From Novosphingobium sp. PP1Y (GTDB taxonomy: Bacteria > Pseudomonadota > Alphaproteobacteria > Sphingomonadales > Sphingomonadaceae): 64,000 bases of DNA. Numbering within the stretch: the first letter of the stretch is position 1; each line of letters begins with the position of its first letter. Below, piece after piece: positions 48,715 through 58,007 of the stretch. The notes beneath the pieces were generated by a model, which ran no database searches, was not told where the DNA came from, and worked only from the letters and a program-made list of their open reading frames with translations. The DNA lies in contig NC_015580.1 in NCBI RefSeq assembly GCF_000253255.1, forward strand, positions 341,001 to 405,000, written 5' to 3'. The translations under genes and the position numbers were made by a program.

Positions 48715-50028
48715 ATGGCGGAGCAAGATCCGCCGGCCGCGAAAGTCAAAGTGTCGGGTCGCCCGGGAAGGCGGCGCAAGGGACGTAAGGGCAAGTCACG
48801 CCCGAAAGTCGCCGGCACGGCCAAGGGGAAGGTGCGTCCACCGGGCGCACAACAGCCAGAGGCAGGCGCAGCGCCGCGCGAAGAGAACGACAATAACGAG
48901 CAGGCGTCATCGCGTCGGCAAACGGTGCGGCAGGTTTCACAACGACCTTATCCTCAACGTACTGCCGGTCCGCGGCCGGGCGGCGGTCGGCAGTCCTATG
49001 CGGCGATCGACCTGGGTACCAACAACTGCCGTCTTTTGATCGCCCGACCTTCGGGCGAGAACTTCACCGTGATCGATGCTTTCAGCCGCGTCGTTCGTCT
49101 TGGCGAAGGGCTGGCTCAGTCCGGCCGTCTCTCGGACGAGGCGATGGACCGTACGCTTGCGGCCCTGCGCGTGTGTGCCGACAAGCTTATGCGCCGCAAC
49201 GTTTATCTCGCGCGCTCCGTCGCCACCGAGGCCTGCCGCCGTGCCGAGAACGGCCCGGAATTCATCGAGAGGGTGCGCGAAGAGACCGGCATTGCCCTCG
49301 ACATCATCAGCGCGCGCGAGGAAGCCCGGCTGGCGGTGCTGGGCTGCCATGTCCTGCTCGAGGCAGGGTTGGGGCCAGCGATGATCTTCGATATCGGCGG
49401 CGGCTCGACAGAGCTCGTCCTGATCGAGAGCACCGGCACCGTGCCGCGCATTCTCGACTGGCAGAGCGTGCCCTGGGGCGTTGTCTCGTTGAGCGAGAGC
49501 TGCGGCCCGGAAGGCGTGAGCGAGGCGGATCGTCTCAACCGCTATCGCCACATGCACGGCCTCGTGACCGAGAGCTTCGCTGGATTTTCCGACAGGATCT
49601 CGGGCGCGCGCAAGTCGGTTGCAAGCAGCGGCGAACTGCGCCTGCTGGGCACCAGCGGCACCGTGACGACGCTGGCGAGCCTGCACCTGCAACTGCCGCA
49701 GTACGACCGGCGGATGGTCGACGGCCTGATCGTGCCGGCCGAATCGATGCGCGAAATCAGCACACGCCTCTCGACCATGGCAGTCGAGGATCGCCGCGAG
49801 CTCAATTGCATCGGCCGGGAGCGTGCCGATCTTGTCGTTGCGGGCTGCGCCATTCTCGAGGCCATCCTCGACCTCTGGCCGGCAGCAAGACTGGGCGTTG
49901 CCGATCGCGGCATTCGCGAAGGCATCCTGCGCAGCCTGATTGCATCCAATGGCCATGGCAGCCCCCACGCGGGACAGGTCATCGCCGCAAGTGAAGGAAA
50001 CGTACAGCAAGTGGAAACCGGTCGATGA
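48715..50028 (+). CDS. ppx: Exopolyphosphatase / Ppx-GppA phosphatase
   Basis: The 437-residue protein has YAAIDLGTNNCRLLIARPSG, the FDIGGGSTELVLIESTGT phosphate-binding loop and GTSGTVTTLASLH, as in the Ppx/GppA family. It removes terminal phosphates from polyphosphate or pppGpp. It has an unusual Lys/Arg/Pro-rich N-terminal extension of about 90 residues (VSGRPGRRRKGRKGKSRPKV). The stop overlaps the RlmE start (ATGA). Confidence 0.93.
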   Translation: MAEQDPPAAKVKVSGRPGRRRKGRKGKSRPKVAGTAKGKVRPPGAQQPEAGAAPREENDNNEQASSRRQTVRQVSQRPYPQRTAGPRPGGGRQSYAAIDLGTNNCRLLIARPSGENFTVIDAFSRVVRLGEGLAQSGRLSDEAMDRTLAALRVCADKLMRRNVYLARSVATEACRRAENGPEFIERVREETGIALDIISAREEARLAVLGCHVLLEAGLGPAMIFDIGGGSTELVLIESTGTVPRILDWQSVPWGVVSLSESCGPEGVSEADRLNRYRHMHGLVTESFAGFSDRISGARKSVASSGELRLLGTSGTVTTLASLHLQLPQYDRRMVDGLIVPAESMREISTRLSTMAVEDRRELNCIGRERADLVVAGCAILEAILDLWPAARLGVADRGIREGILRSLIASNGHGSPHAGQVIAASEGNVQQVETGR

Positions 50029-50684
50029 GCCGTTCGGGACGCGATCCGGGCGAAAAACTGCGTACGGCGAAGAAGCGTTCGACGAGTTCGGCACGCTGGC
50101 TCCAGCGCCAGCTCAACGATCCTTACGTCAAGAAGGCCAAGGCCGACGGTTATCGCAGCCGTGCGGCCTACAAGCTGATCGAACTGGACGAGAAGTTCGG
50201 CCTGTTCAAGGGCGTAACCCGTGCAGTCGACCTCGGCATTGCGCCGGGCGGCTGGAGCCAGGTGCTGCGGCTCAAGTGCCCCAGGGCCAAGGTCGTGGGC
50301 ATCGACCTGCTGCCCACCGATCCCATCGAGGGCGTGACGATCTTCGAGATGGACTTCATGGCAGACGAGGCCCCTGCGGCGCTGGAAGGGGCGCTGGACG
50401 GCGCGCCGGAACTGGTGCTGTCGGACATGGCGGCCAATACGGTCGGTCACAAGCAGACCGATCATCTGCGCACGATGGGGCTGGTCGAGACGGCGGCCGA
50501 TTTCGCGATCCAGACGCTGGCACCCGGCGGTACTTTCGTGGCCAAGGTCCTTGCAGGCGGCACCGATACCGAACTGCTGAACCTGCTCAAGCGCCACTTC
50601 ACCAGTGTCAAGCATGCCAAGCCGCCGGCAAGCCGCAAGGACTCTTCCGAGTGGTACGTCATCGCCAAGGGCTTCAAGGGCTAG
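50025..50684 (+). CDS. rlmE: 23S rRNA 2'-O-methyltransferase RlmE (FtsJ)
   Basis: The 219-residue enzyme has KADGYRSRAAYKLIELDEKF, GIAPGGWSQVLRLK (AdoMet motif) and SDMAANTVGHKQTDHLRTM, with the K-D-K-E tetrad positions present. RlmE methylates U2552 of 23S rRNA during late 50S assembly. It is coupled to ppx. Confidence 0.95.
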   Translation: MSRSGRDPGEKLRTAKKRSTSSARWLQRQLNDPYVKKAKADGYRSRAAYKLIELDEKFGLFKGVTRAVDLGIAPGGWSQVLRLKCPRAKVVGIDLLPTDPIEGVTIFEMDFMADEAPAALEGALDGAPELVLSDMAANTVGHKQTDHLRTMGLVETAADFAIQTLAPGGTFVAKVLAGGTDTELLNLLKRHFTSVKHAKPPASRKDSSEWYVIAKGFKG

Positions 50685-50882
50685 GGCGAGCCTCTCGTCG
50701 TTCCCGCGACTGCGGGATGACGCTGTTTTCGGCGACCTTGCAAGTCAGCCGGCCCGGTTAGTCTCGGCCGGGCGGGTTGGCTTATTTTTCCTGCGCTAAA
50801 GACGGAAACGGCCCGAAGGCGACTCGGTGACGCCTGCGGACCGCTTCCTGCCGGCAATGCCGGATTCGTCGAATTTTCGGGA

Positions 50883-51515
50883 TTATTCGGCCGCGGCGGC
50901 CTCGCCTTCCGCGGGAGCAGCGGCTTCCGCGCCTTCTGCCGGAGCGGCAGCGGCGTCACCCTCGGCCGGTGCCTCGTCGGCGGCCGGCGGAGTGGGCAGC
51001 GGCAGGTTCGAGCCCTGCGTGTTCAGATAGGCGATGAGGTTCGCGCGATCTTCCGGCTTGGAAAGTCCGGCGAAAGTCATCTTGGTGCCAGGCGCGAAGG
51101 CCTTGGGGCTCTTCAGCCAGTCGTTGAGCTTGTCGAAGGTCCATTCGCCGCCGACGCTCTTGAGCGCATCGGAGAACGCGAAACCGGCCACGCCCTGGCC
51201 GATGGCTTCGCCTACGACACCATGAAGGTTCGGGCCGATGCCGTTGGCACCGCCGGCGTTGATCGTGTGGCACGAGGCGCACTTGGCGAAAGTCGCCTCG
51301 CCCTTGGCGACATCGGCGCTGGCCAGAAGCGTTGCGATCGGCACTTCGCCGGCGCCTTCGCCTTCTTCCTGCACGCCTTCGATGGCGTATCCCATCGTCT
51401 CGGGACGATGCGGTTTGTCAGCCTTGAAATAATGCGAGCTGACGGTCGTCAGGCCGAGCCCAACGATGCCTGCGAACAGCGTCCAGCCTGCAATGGTATT
51501 GAAACGATCATCCAT
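50883..51515 (-). CDS. Membrane-anchored cytochrome c (CycM-like)
   Basis: The 210-residue protein has a membrane anchor (TIAGWTLFAGIVGLGLTTVS, about 6-25), then CASCH heme site (79-83), and Met ligand in PGTKMTFAG. The C-terminal tail is Ala/Pro/Glu-rich low-complexity (AAAPAEGAEAAAPAEGEAAA). It is likely periplasmic and passes electrons from the bc1 complex to oxidases. Confidence 0.92.
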   Translation of the reverse strand: MDDRFNTIAGWTLFAGIVGLGLTTVSSHYFKADKPHRPETMGYAIEGVQEEGEGAGEVPIATLLASADVAKGEATFAKCASCHTINAGGANGIGPNLHGVVGEAIGQGVAGFAFSDALKSVGGEWTFDKLNDWLKSPKAFAPGTKMTFAGLSKPEDRANLIAYLNTQGSNLPLPTPPAADEAPAEGDAAAAPAEGAEAAAPAEGEAAAAE

Positions 51516-51634
51516 TCGAAGTTGCCCCGCCGGTGAATCTAGCCCATTCGGTTGCGCTGCGCTCTAGTGGCGGGCGGTGCTTAGTGCAAGAGCCATTGCG
51601 GATATCGCAGTTGCAGCCTAATCGCGCAGGCACC

Positions 51635-52528
51635 ATGCATTCCTATCCCAAACCCGCTCTCGCCCTTGTGGCCGAGATGGAAGCCGCAGCGGCTTCGGAC
51701 CCATCGCGCGCCATGGCCCTGCAGGGCGCACCAGGCTGCAACGGGCATCGTGCCGCCCTCGAATTCGATCCCGATTGCCTGCCGCTGCCGTGCTTTTCCT
51801 TCGAGGATGCGCTCGATGCGGTGAAGGAAGGCAAGGCCGAGCGGGCGATCATCCCGATCGAGAATTCGCAGCACGGGCGGGTCGCCGACATCCATTTCCT
51901 GCTGCCGGAAAGCGGGCTTTCGATCGTCGGCGAACATTTCATGTCGATTCACCACGCGCTGATGGCGCTGGGGGACGGACCTTTCACCGGTGCCTACAGT
52001 CACCCGCAGGCGCTGGGTCAGTCCCGCCATTACCTGCGTGAGCGCGGGATCGTGCCGATGTCCTATGCCGATACCGCGGGCGCGGCGGCGTTCGTGCGCG
52101 AGCAGGGCGACATGACGGCCTGCGCCGTGGCGCCCAAGCTGGCTGCCGAGCTCTACGGCCTCAAGATCATCGAACAGAATGTCGAGGACGCCGCGGACAA
52201 CATGACGCGATTCGTCGTGCTGGCCAAGGAACCGCTCGATCCGTTCTATCTCCAGGGCGAGACGGCGATGACGACCTTCATCTTCGAGGTGAAGAACATC
52301 CCCGCTGCGCTCTACAAGGCGCTGGGCGGCTTCGCCACGAACGGCGTCAACATGACCAAGCTGGAAAGCTACCAGACCGGGGCAAGCTTTGCCGCCACGA
52401 CCTTCTATGCCGACATCGAAGGCGTGCCGGGCGATCCGCGTGTCGACATGGCGCTGCAGGAACTGGCTTTCCACTGCAAGTACGTGCGGCCGCTGGGCAG
52501 CTACCGGCAGGCGCGCGCCCGCGGCTGA
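51635..52528 (+). CDS. pheA: Prephenate dehydratase
   Basis: The 297-residue enzyme has ALQGAPGCNGHRAALEFDPD, AIIPIENSQHGRVADIHFLL, SHPQALGQSRHYL and DNMTRFVVL (the TRF catalytic motif), then a C-terminal ACT domain (AALYKALGGFATNGVNMTKL, ESYQTG) for Phe feedback. It converts prephenate to phenylpyruvate. MHSYPK is chosen as start since an earlier ATG at 51533 adds 34 unlikely residues. Confidence 0.93.
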   Translation: MHSYPKPALALVAEMEAAAASDPSRAMALQGAPGCNGHRAALEFDPDCLPLPCFSFEDALDAVKEGKAERAIIPIENSQHGRVADIHFLLPESGLSIVGEHFMSIHHALMALGDGPFTGAYSHPQALGQSRHYLRERGIVPMSYADTAGAAAFVREQGDMTACAVAPKLAAELYGLKIIEQNVEDAADNMTRFVVLAKEPLDPFYLQGETAMTTFIFEVKNIPAALYKALGGFATNGVNMTKLESYQTGASFAATTFYADIEGVPGDPRVDMALQELAFHCKYVRPLGSYRQARARG

Positions 52529-52600
52529 TCCTGCGCGAAGCGTGCTTGCGGCCCGTCGGATGGCGGTGCTGCCTGAAAAGTCGGGAATTTTCAGGCCTGC

Positions 52601-53332
52601 TTGCGCGGCGGTCACGCTGGCAATCGCTTGCACGTCACGGCCGCCCATGCCAATCAGGCCGGCGTGACGGTTGGTGGGCCTCAGATTGCGGGTGCGGCCG
52701 CTGCCCGGGACGCCGCGAGCGACTGGGAGGCCGTGCGCGCCGCGTCCGATATCCAGTACGCGCCTTTGCCGCCGCTCCAGCAGCCGCCCGTCTCCGAAGT
52801 ACCGGGCTGGCTGCGCGCCCTTTCCAGGCTGATGGAAGCCATCTTCGCGCCGATCGGGCGCTTGCTGGGCATGTCCTGGCCTGTGTTCCAGTACGTCCTG
52901 ATCGCACTGGCGGCAGCGATGGCGCTGTTTCTGCTCTGGCGGATTTTCGGCCCGGCCATCGCCGTCTGGCGCAATCGCCGTGACCGGGAGGAGGACGCCG
53001 TCTGGACGCCGAACCGGGCCCAGGCCGTCGCCCTGCTCGAGGATGCCGACCGGCTTGCCGCGCAAGGGCGATTCGGTGAAGCCGCGCACCTCCTGCTTCA
53101 GCGCAGCGTCCACCAGATCAACGATGCCCGGCCCGACTGGCTGATCCCGGCCAGCACCGCGCGCGAAATTTCCGTCCTGCCGATGCTGCCCGAAAGCGGC
53201 CGCCGCGCCTTCGCGACCATTGCGGAGCGGGTGGAGCGCAGCCTGTTCGCCCTGCGCGATCTCGACGCGCAGGACTGGTCAGCGGCCCGCGCCGCCTATG
53301 CCGATTTCGCCCGGCTGGAGCTGCGCGCATGA
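52601..53332 (+). CDS. DUF4129 domain membrane protein
   Basis: The 243-residue product has one membrane helix (YVLIALAAAMALFLLWRIFG, about 98-117) and a C-terminal DUF4129 domain (AVALLEDADRLAAQGRFGEA, AHLLLQRSVHQINDARPDWL, IPASTAREI). It begins the moxR-type operon, coupled to the next gene (ATGA). The start is uncertain; GTG near 52664 is possible. Confidence 0.8.
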   Translation: MRGGHAGNRLHVTAAHANQAGVTVGGPQIAGAAAARDAASDWEAVRAASDIQYAPLPPLQQPPVSEVPGWLRALSRLMEAIFAPIGRLLGMSWPVFQYVLIALAAAMALFLLWRIFGPAIAVWRNRRDREEDAVWTPNRAQAVALLEDADRLAAQGRFGEAAHLLLQRSVHQINDARPDWLIPASTAREISVLPMLPESGRRAFATIAERVERSLFALRDLDAQDWSAARAAYADFARLELRA

Positions 53333-54666
53333 GCGCGGCGGCGTCCGCTGCAGGCCCGGTTGCAGGCACCGCCATTCCGGTCGGCGCCAACCCTTTCTCC
53401 CGCCGCGCCGTCCTGGGGATCGTGCTCCTCGGCTCCGTCCTGTTCATCGCGCTGCTGTGGATGATCGGGACCGGCAACGGGATGGGCACCAGCAACGACG
53501 GCCAGGCCCATGCGCAGGGCAAGGGACTCAATGGCTATGCGGCCATGGCCGATTTCCTCGACCGGCGCGGCTTTGCCGTGCGCAGGGTCAAGAACGAGGG
53601 TGCGCTTGCGAAGCAGGGGCTGCTGGTCCTGACACCGCCTGCCTTTGCCGAGGGTGAGGAGATCGACCGCATCGTCAGTGCCCGGCGCTACATCGGGCCG
53701 ACGCTGGTGGTCACGCCCAAGTGGATGGCGGGCCCGGTCAATCGCCAGCAGAAGGGCGCGCGGCGCGGCTGGGTGCAGCTCATGGGTGCTTCTGGCCCCA
53801 ACTGGCAGGGCTTTCTCGACGATGTCGGCGTCACCCTGTCCTCAATGGGGAAGGACGGCGCGCAGCCGCGCTGGCGCGGCATGGGCCTTGGCGGCGTGCT
53901 GCCCGAGGGCAAGCAGGTGCTGTCGGGGCAGGGCGCCCGGCTGGTCCCGCTGGTGGAAGGTCAGGACGGTCGGATCCTCGCGGCTGTTCTCGACGACGGC
54001 GGCTACTACCCCGAGCTGGAAGACCGCGCGCTTGCACCGATGAAGTCCGAGGTCGAGGATGACGACCTCTATCCGCTGGTGCTGGTGTTCGAGCCGGACC
54101 TGATCGACAACTACGGCATGGCGCGGCTCGAGAATGCGCGCCTTGCCGAGGCGCTGGTCCGGGCCAGCGGGATTTCGCCGGGCGATCCGGTGATCTTCGA
54201 CATGACGCTCAATGGCTTCGGACAGTCGCGCAACCTGCTCACGCTTGCTTTCACTCCGCCGTTTCTCGCCGCCACATTGTGCCTGCTGCTCGCCGCGGTG
54301 CTGATCGGCTGGCGCGCCTTTCTGCGGTTCGGACCGCCAGCCAGCGCGGAACGCGCCATCGCCTTCGGGAAGCGCGCCCTCGTCAGCAATTCCGCCGGCC
54401 TCGTGCGCCGTGCCCGCCGCCTGCACCTGATCGGCGGACCATATGCCGACCGCATCCGCGAGCGACTCGTGCAGGGGCTTGGCCTGCCGCGTTACCTCGA
54501 TACCGTTCACGCCGAAGAGGCCATCGACCGCGCCCTTGCCGCGCGCGATCCCGAAGCCGAACCCTTTTCCGTCATTGCCGCGCGCCTCAAGCGCTCGCGC
54601 AAGGCCCATGACCTCCTGAAAGCCGCGCGCGAACTCCACGCGCTCGAAAGGAAGCTGATCCGATGA
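53329..54666 (+). CDS. DUF4350 domain membrane protein
   Basis: The 445-residue protein has N-terminal (VLGIVLLGSVLFIALLWMIG) and C-terminal (PFLAATLCLLLAAVLIGWRA) membrane helices around a DUF4350 domain with LNGYAAMADFLDRRGFAVRR and VLTPPAF. It is the second gene in the moxR-type operon and overlaps both neighbours by 4 bases. Confidence 0.85.
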   Translation: MSAAASAAGPVAGTAIPVGANPFSRRAVLGIVLLGSVLFIALLWMIGTGNGMGTSNDGQAHAQGKGLNGYAAMADFLDRRGFAVRRVKNEGALAKQGLLVLTPPAFAEGEEIDRIVSARRYIGPTLVVTPKWMAGPVNRQQKGARRGWVQLMGASGPNWQGFLDDVGVTLSSMGKDGAQPRWRGMGLGGVLPEGKQVLSGQGARLVPLVEGQDGRILAAVLDDGGYYPELEDRALAPMKSEVEDDDLYPLVLVFEPDLIDNYGMARLENARLAEALVRASGISPGDPVIFDMTLNGFGQSRNLLTLAFTPPFLAATLCLLLAAVLIGWRAFLRFGPPASAERAIAFGKRALVSNSAGLVRRARRLHLIGGPYADRIRERLVQGLGLPRYLDTVHAEEAIDRALAARDPEAEPFSVIAARLKRSRKAHDLLKAARELHALERKLIR

Positions 54667-55637
54667 GTGAGACCGAGACCCTCAGCCTGCCCGATGTCGC
54701 GCAGATCGCCGGGGCCATACGCGAACAGGTCGGCAAGGCCATCGTTGGCCAGGCCGGGACCATCGACCACTTGCTGATCGCGCTGATGGCGCGCGGCCAC
54801 GTGCTGCTTGAAGGGCCGCCGGGCACGGCGAAAACTTTCCTCGCGCAGTGCTTCGCGGCGACGCTGGGGCTCGATTTCGGGCGTATCCAGTTCACGCCGG
54901 ACCTGATGCCGGGCGATATCCTCGGCTCCAACCTGTTCAACTTCCAGACCAGCCAGTTCACCCTGACCCACGGGCCGATCTTCTGTGACCTGCTGCTAGC
55001 CGATGAAATCAACCGTACCCCGCCCAAGACGCAGGCCGCCCTGCTCGAGGCGATGCAGGAACGCCGCGTCACGCTGGACGGTGCCGCCCATGCGCTGCCG
55101 CCGCATTTCATGGTCGTCGCCACGCAGAACCCGATCGAGAGCCAGGGCGTCTATCCGTTGCCCGAGGCGCAGCTCGACCGTTTCCTGTTCAAGCTGCTGG
55201 TCGACTATCCCAGCGCCGAGGAGGAGATCCGCATCGTCGCCCGCTACGGCGAGAATCGCGGTGCGCCTTCACCTATGGAGCTGGGCATCGAAGCGGTGGC
55301 ATCGCCGCAGGTGCTTTCCGCCGCGACCCGCGCTGTTGCGACCGTGACCCTGGCCGAAAGCGTGACCGACTACATCGTGCGGCTCGTGCGCGCCACGCGT
55401 GACAGCGCCGACCTTGCCTGCGGGGCGAGCCCGCGTGCGGCGGTGCTGCTGGCCGGCGCGGCCCGCGCCCGCGCGGCGCTGGAGGGCCGCGACTATGTTG
55501 TGCCCGACGATGTGAAGGCGCTGGCGACCGGCGTGCTGCGCCACCGCCTGCTGCTCAGTCCTGCGGCGGAGATCGAGGGCAAGCAGGTCGAGGCGCTTGT
55601 CGCCCAGCTTGTCGAACAGACCGAGGCGCCGCGCTGA
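54663..55637 (+). CDS. moxR: MoxR-family AAA+ ATPase
   Basis: The 324-residue ATPase has Walker A GPPGTAKT (51-58), Walker B LLLADEINRTPPKTQ and the GVYPLPEAQLDRF sensor region and a RAAVLLAGAARARAALEGRD lid. MoxR ATPases act as chaperones, often with VWA/DUF58 proteins as here. It overlaps the DUF4350 gene. Confidence 0.94.
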   Translation: MSETETLSLPDVAQIAGAIREQVGKAIVGQAGTIDHLLIALMARGHVLLEGPPGTAKTFLAQCFAATLGLDFGRIQFTPDLMPGDILGSNLFNFQTSQFTLTHGPIFCDLLLADEINRTPPKTQAALLEAMQERRVTLDGAAHALPPHFMVVATQNPIESQGVYPLPEAQLDRFLFKLLVDYPSAEEEIRIVARYGENRGAPSPMELGIEAVASPQVLSAATRAVATVTLAESVTDYIVRLVRATRDSADLACGASPRAAVLLAGAARARAALEGRDYVVPDDVKALATGVLRHRLLLSPAAEIEGKQVEALVAQLVEQTEAPR

Positions 55638-55641
55638 CGCG

Positions 55642-56970
55642 ATGAGCACGCGGCTTGCCCCGATCGTACCGACCGCGCGCGCCGTGGTGCTGCTGGCGCT
55701 TGGTGCGCCGGTAGCGCTCGTCATCGGCGCAACGCAGCCGGAAGCATGGGTCATCGCGCCGCTGTTCGGGCTTGTAGTGCTGGTGCTGATCGTCGTTGAC
55801 GGTCTTTTGGGAGGGCGGCTCGAGGATTTGCAGGTGACCGTGCCCGGCGATGCCGAAGTCGGGGCCGAGACGCAGTTTTCAGCCCGGGCCGCGCTCCATG
55901 CAGGCAGGCCCTCTGCCGTCGAGATCGCGCTGGAATGCGATGCGCGGCTGTCGCCCGGCGGGCGCTGCCAGTTCGCGCTGCACCGTCGGGACGGCGAATG
56001 GCGCGGGCAGGCGCAGGTCAGTCCTTCGCGTCGGGGCACCGGCCGGGTCATGCGGTGCTGGCTGCGCTGGACCGGGCCACTGGGACTGGGCGCGCGGCAA
56101 TTGCTGGGCGATCTCGACGAACAGGTCCGCGTCTGGCCGAACATTGCCGCGGTGCGTTCCCCGGCCCTGCAGACTTTCCTCAAGGATGCGCAATACGGGC
56201 TTATCGCGCGGCGAATTCGCGGCGAGGGCACACAGTTCGAATCGCTGGCCGAGTACGAGCCCGGGATGGATCGCCGCCGCATCGACTGGAAGGCCTCGGC
56301 CCGCCACGTCCATCTCTACGCCAAGGAATTCGAGACAGAGCGCAACAACCAGATCGTCTTCGCCTTCGATTGCGGGCAGGCGATGTGCGAGCCGATTGCC
56401 GGCATGCCCCGGCTCGACCGCGCCGTCTCCGCCGCGCTGGCGACCTCCTATGTCGCGCTGAAGGGCGGGGACCGGGTATCGCTGTTCGGCTTCGCCTCCC
56501 GCCCCGAAGTTTCCACGCCTTTCATCACCGCTTCGCGCGACTTTCACCGTCTGCAGCGCGCGGCGGCCGGGCTTGAGTACCGCGCCGAGGAGCCCAATTT
56601 CACGCTCGCCCTGGCGACCCTTGCCAACCGGTTGCAGCGCCGCTCGCTCATCGTCGTGTTCAGCGACTTTTCCGACCCGACCAGCGCCGAACTGATGATC
56701 GAGAGCATCGGCCGTCTCGTCTCCCGCCACGTCGTGCTGTTCGTGACGATGGAGGATGAGGAGCTCGAGGAAATTTCGGCCGAGCCTCCCGAAGATCTCG
56801 AAGTGCTCTCGATGGCGGTTTCGGCCGACTCGCTGCTGCGCCAGCGCGCGCTTGTGACCCGGCGGCTGCAGCAGATCGGCGTCGACGTCATCGAGGCCCG
56901 CTACGACCGGATCGGCACCCGATTGCTCGACGCCTACCTTGCCATCAAGCGATCCGGAGCGATCGGATGA
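55642..56970 (+). CDS. DUF58 domain protein
   Basis: The 442-residue protein has two N-terminal membrane helices, and the DUF58 signature ESLAEYEPGMDRRRIDWKAS with a following VWA-like domain (IVFAFDCGQAMCEPIAGMPR, VVFSDFSDPTSAELM). It partners MoxR in this operon. The start at MSTRLAP is chosen since a longer frame overlaps the MoxR end. Confidence 0.92.
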   Translation: MSTRLAPIVPTARAVVLLALGAPVALVIGATQPEAWVIAPLFGLVVLVLIVVDGLLGGRLEDLQVTVPGDAEVGAETQFSARAALHAGRPSAVEIALECDARLSPGGRCQFALHRRDGEWRGQAQVSPSRRGTGRVMRCWLRWTGPLGLGARQLLGDLDEQVRVWPNIAAVRSPALQTFLKDAQYGLIARRIRGEGTQFESLAEYEPGMDRRRIDWKASARHVHLYAKEFETERNNQIVFAFDCGQAMCEPIAGMPRLDRAVSAALATSYVALKGGDRVSLFGFASRPEVSTPFITASRDFHRLQRAAAGLEYRAEEPNFTLALATLANRLQRRSLIVVFSDFSDPTSAELMIESIGRLVSRHVVLFVTMEDEELEEISAEPPEDLEVLSMAVSADSLLRQRALVTRRLQQIGVDVIEARYDRIGTRLLDAYLAIKRSGAIG

Positions 56971-58007
56971 CCGTCACCCTCGATGCCATCGAAAGCGCGG
57001 CCTTGCGTTCGGACCGTTTCCGGCTTGAGCGCGAGGCGGACTGGAAGCGGCTGGAAGCCATCGTCACGCGCATGGAAAAGGGCCGGATCAGGGGCATTTC
57101 CGACGAGGACCTGCTGGCGCTTCCGGGCCTCTACCGAACCGTCGCCTCCAGCCTGTCGATCGCGCGGGAAACTTCGCTCGATGCGGCAACGCTCGCCTAC
57201 CTCGAAGCGCTGGTCCAGCGCGCGTGGTTCGTCGTTTATGGCCCGCGGACCAGCCTGTGGGAATGGTTCCGCGGCTTCCTTGGCGGTGGCTGGAGCGCCG
57301 CGGTGCGGGCGATCTGGGTCGATATTCTCATCGCCTTCGCGGTGATGGTGGCGGGAACGGCGGTCGGCTGGCTGCTCGTCTCGCACGATCCGGAATGGTA
57401 TTTCGCGCTGGTGCCCAAGCAGTTCGGCGACGCGCGCGTGCCCGGGGCAAGCGCCGAGGCGCTCAAGGCGACGATCTTCGGTAATTCCGGGCAGAACGGG
57501 ATGAGCGTGTTTGCCGCCCAGCTGTTCAGCAACAATGCGCAGGTCTCGATCCTCGCCTTCGCGCTCGGCTTCGCCTTCGGCGTGCCCTCGCTGCTGCTGC
57601 TGGTGCACAACATGGCCGTGCTGGGCGCCATGCTCTGGCTCTACAATGGGGCGGGGCTCACAACGGATTTCGCCGGATGGATCGCGGTCCACGGTACGAC
57701 CGAGATTTTCGCGATCCTGCTGGCGGGGGCAGCCGGACTGCACATCGGACGCTCGCTGGCATTTCCGGGGCGCAGGCCGGTGCTGCAGGCCACTGCGCAG
57801 GCCGGACGCCGCGCCGCGCTGGTCATGGCCGGCGTCGTGCTCATGCTTGTCGTCGCGGCCCTGCTCGAAGGCTTTGCGCGCCAGCTTGTCGATGAGACGG
57901 CGGGGCGCTTCGCCATCGGCGGATCGATGCTGCTGATTTGGCTCGGCTATTTCTTCGCCTTTCGCGGCAATGACGGCCACGCGGCGAGCCGGGACACCCC
58001 TCGATGA
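56967..58007 (+). CDS. SpoIIM-like (DUF95) integral membrane protein
   Basis: The 346-residue protein has an N-terminal cytoplasmic helical region (RFRLEREADWKRLEAIVTRM) and four or more membrane helices (IWVDILIAFAVMVAGTAVGW, LVHNMAVLGAMLWLYNGAGL and others) with the HGTTEIFAILLAGAAGLHIG motif typical of SpoIIM/DUF95 proteins. It is in the moxR-type operon. Confidence 0.88.
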   Translation: MTVTLDAIESAALRSDRFRLEREADWKRLEAIVTRMEKGRIRGISDEDLLALPGLYRTVASSLSIARETSLDAATLAYLEALVQRAWFVVYGPRTSLWEWFRGFLGGGWSAAVRAIWVDILIAFAVMVAGTAVGWLLVSHDPEWYFALVPKQFGDARVPGASAEALKATIFGNSGQNGMSVFAAQLFSNNAQVSILAFALGFAFGVPSLLLLVHNMAVLGAMLWLYNGAGLTTDFAGWIAVHGTTEIFAILLAGAAGLHIGRSLAFPGRRPVLQATAQAGRRAALVMAGVVLMLVVAALLEGFARQLVDETAGRFAIGGSMLLIWLGYFFAFRGNDGHAASRDTPR

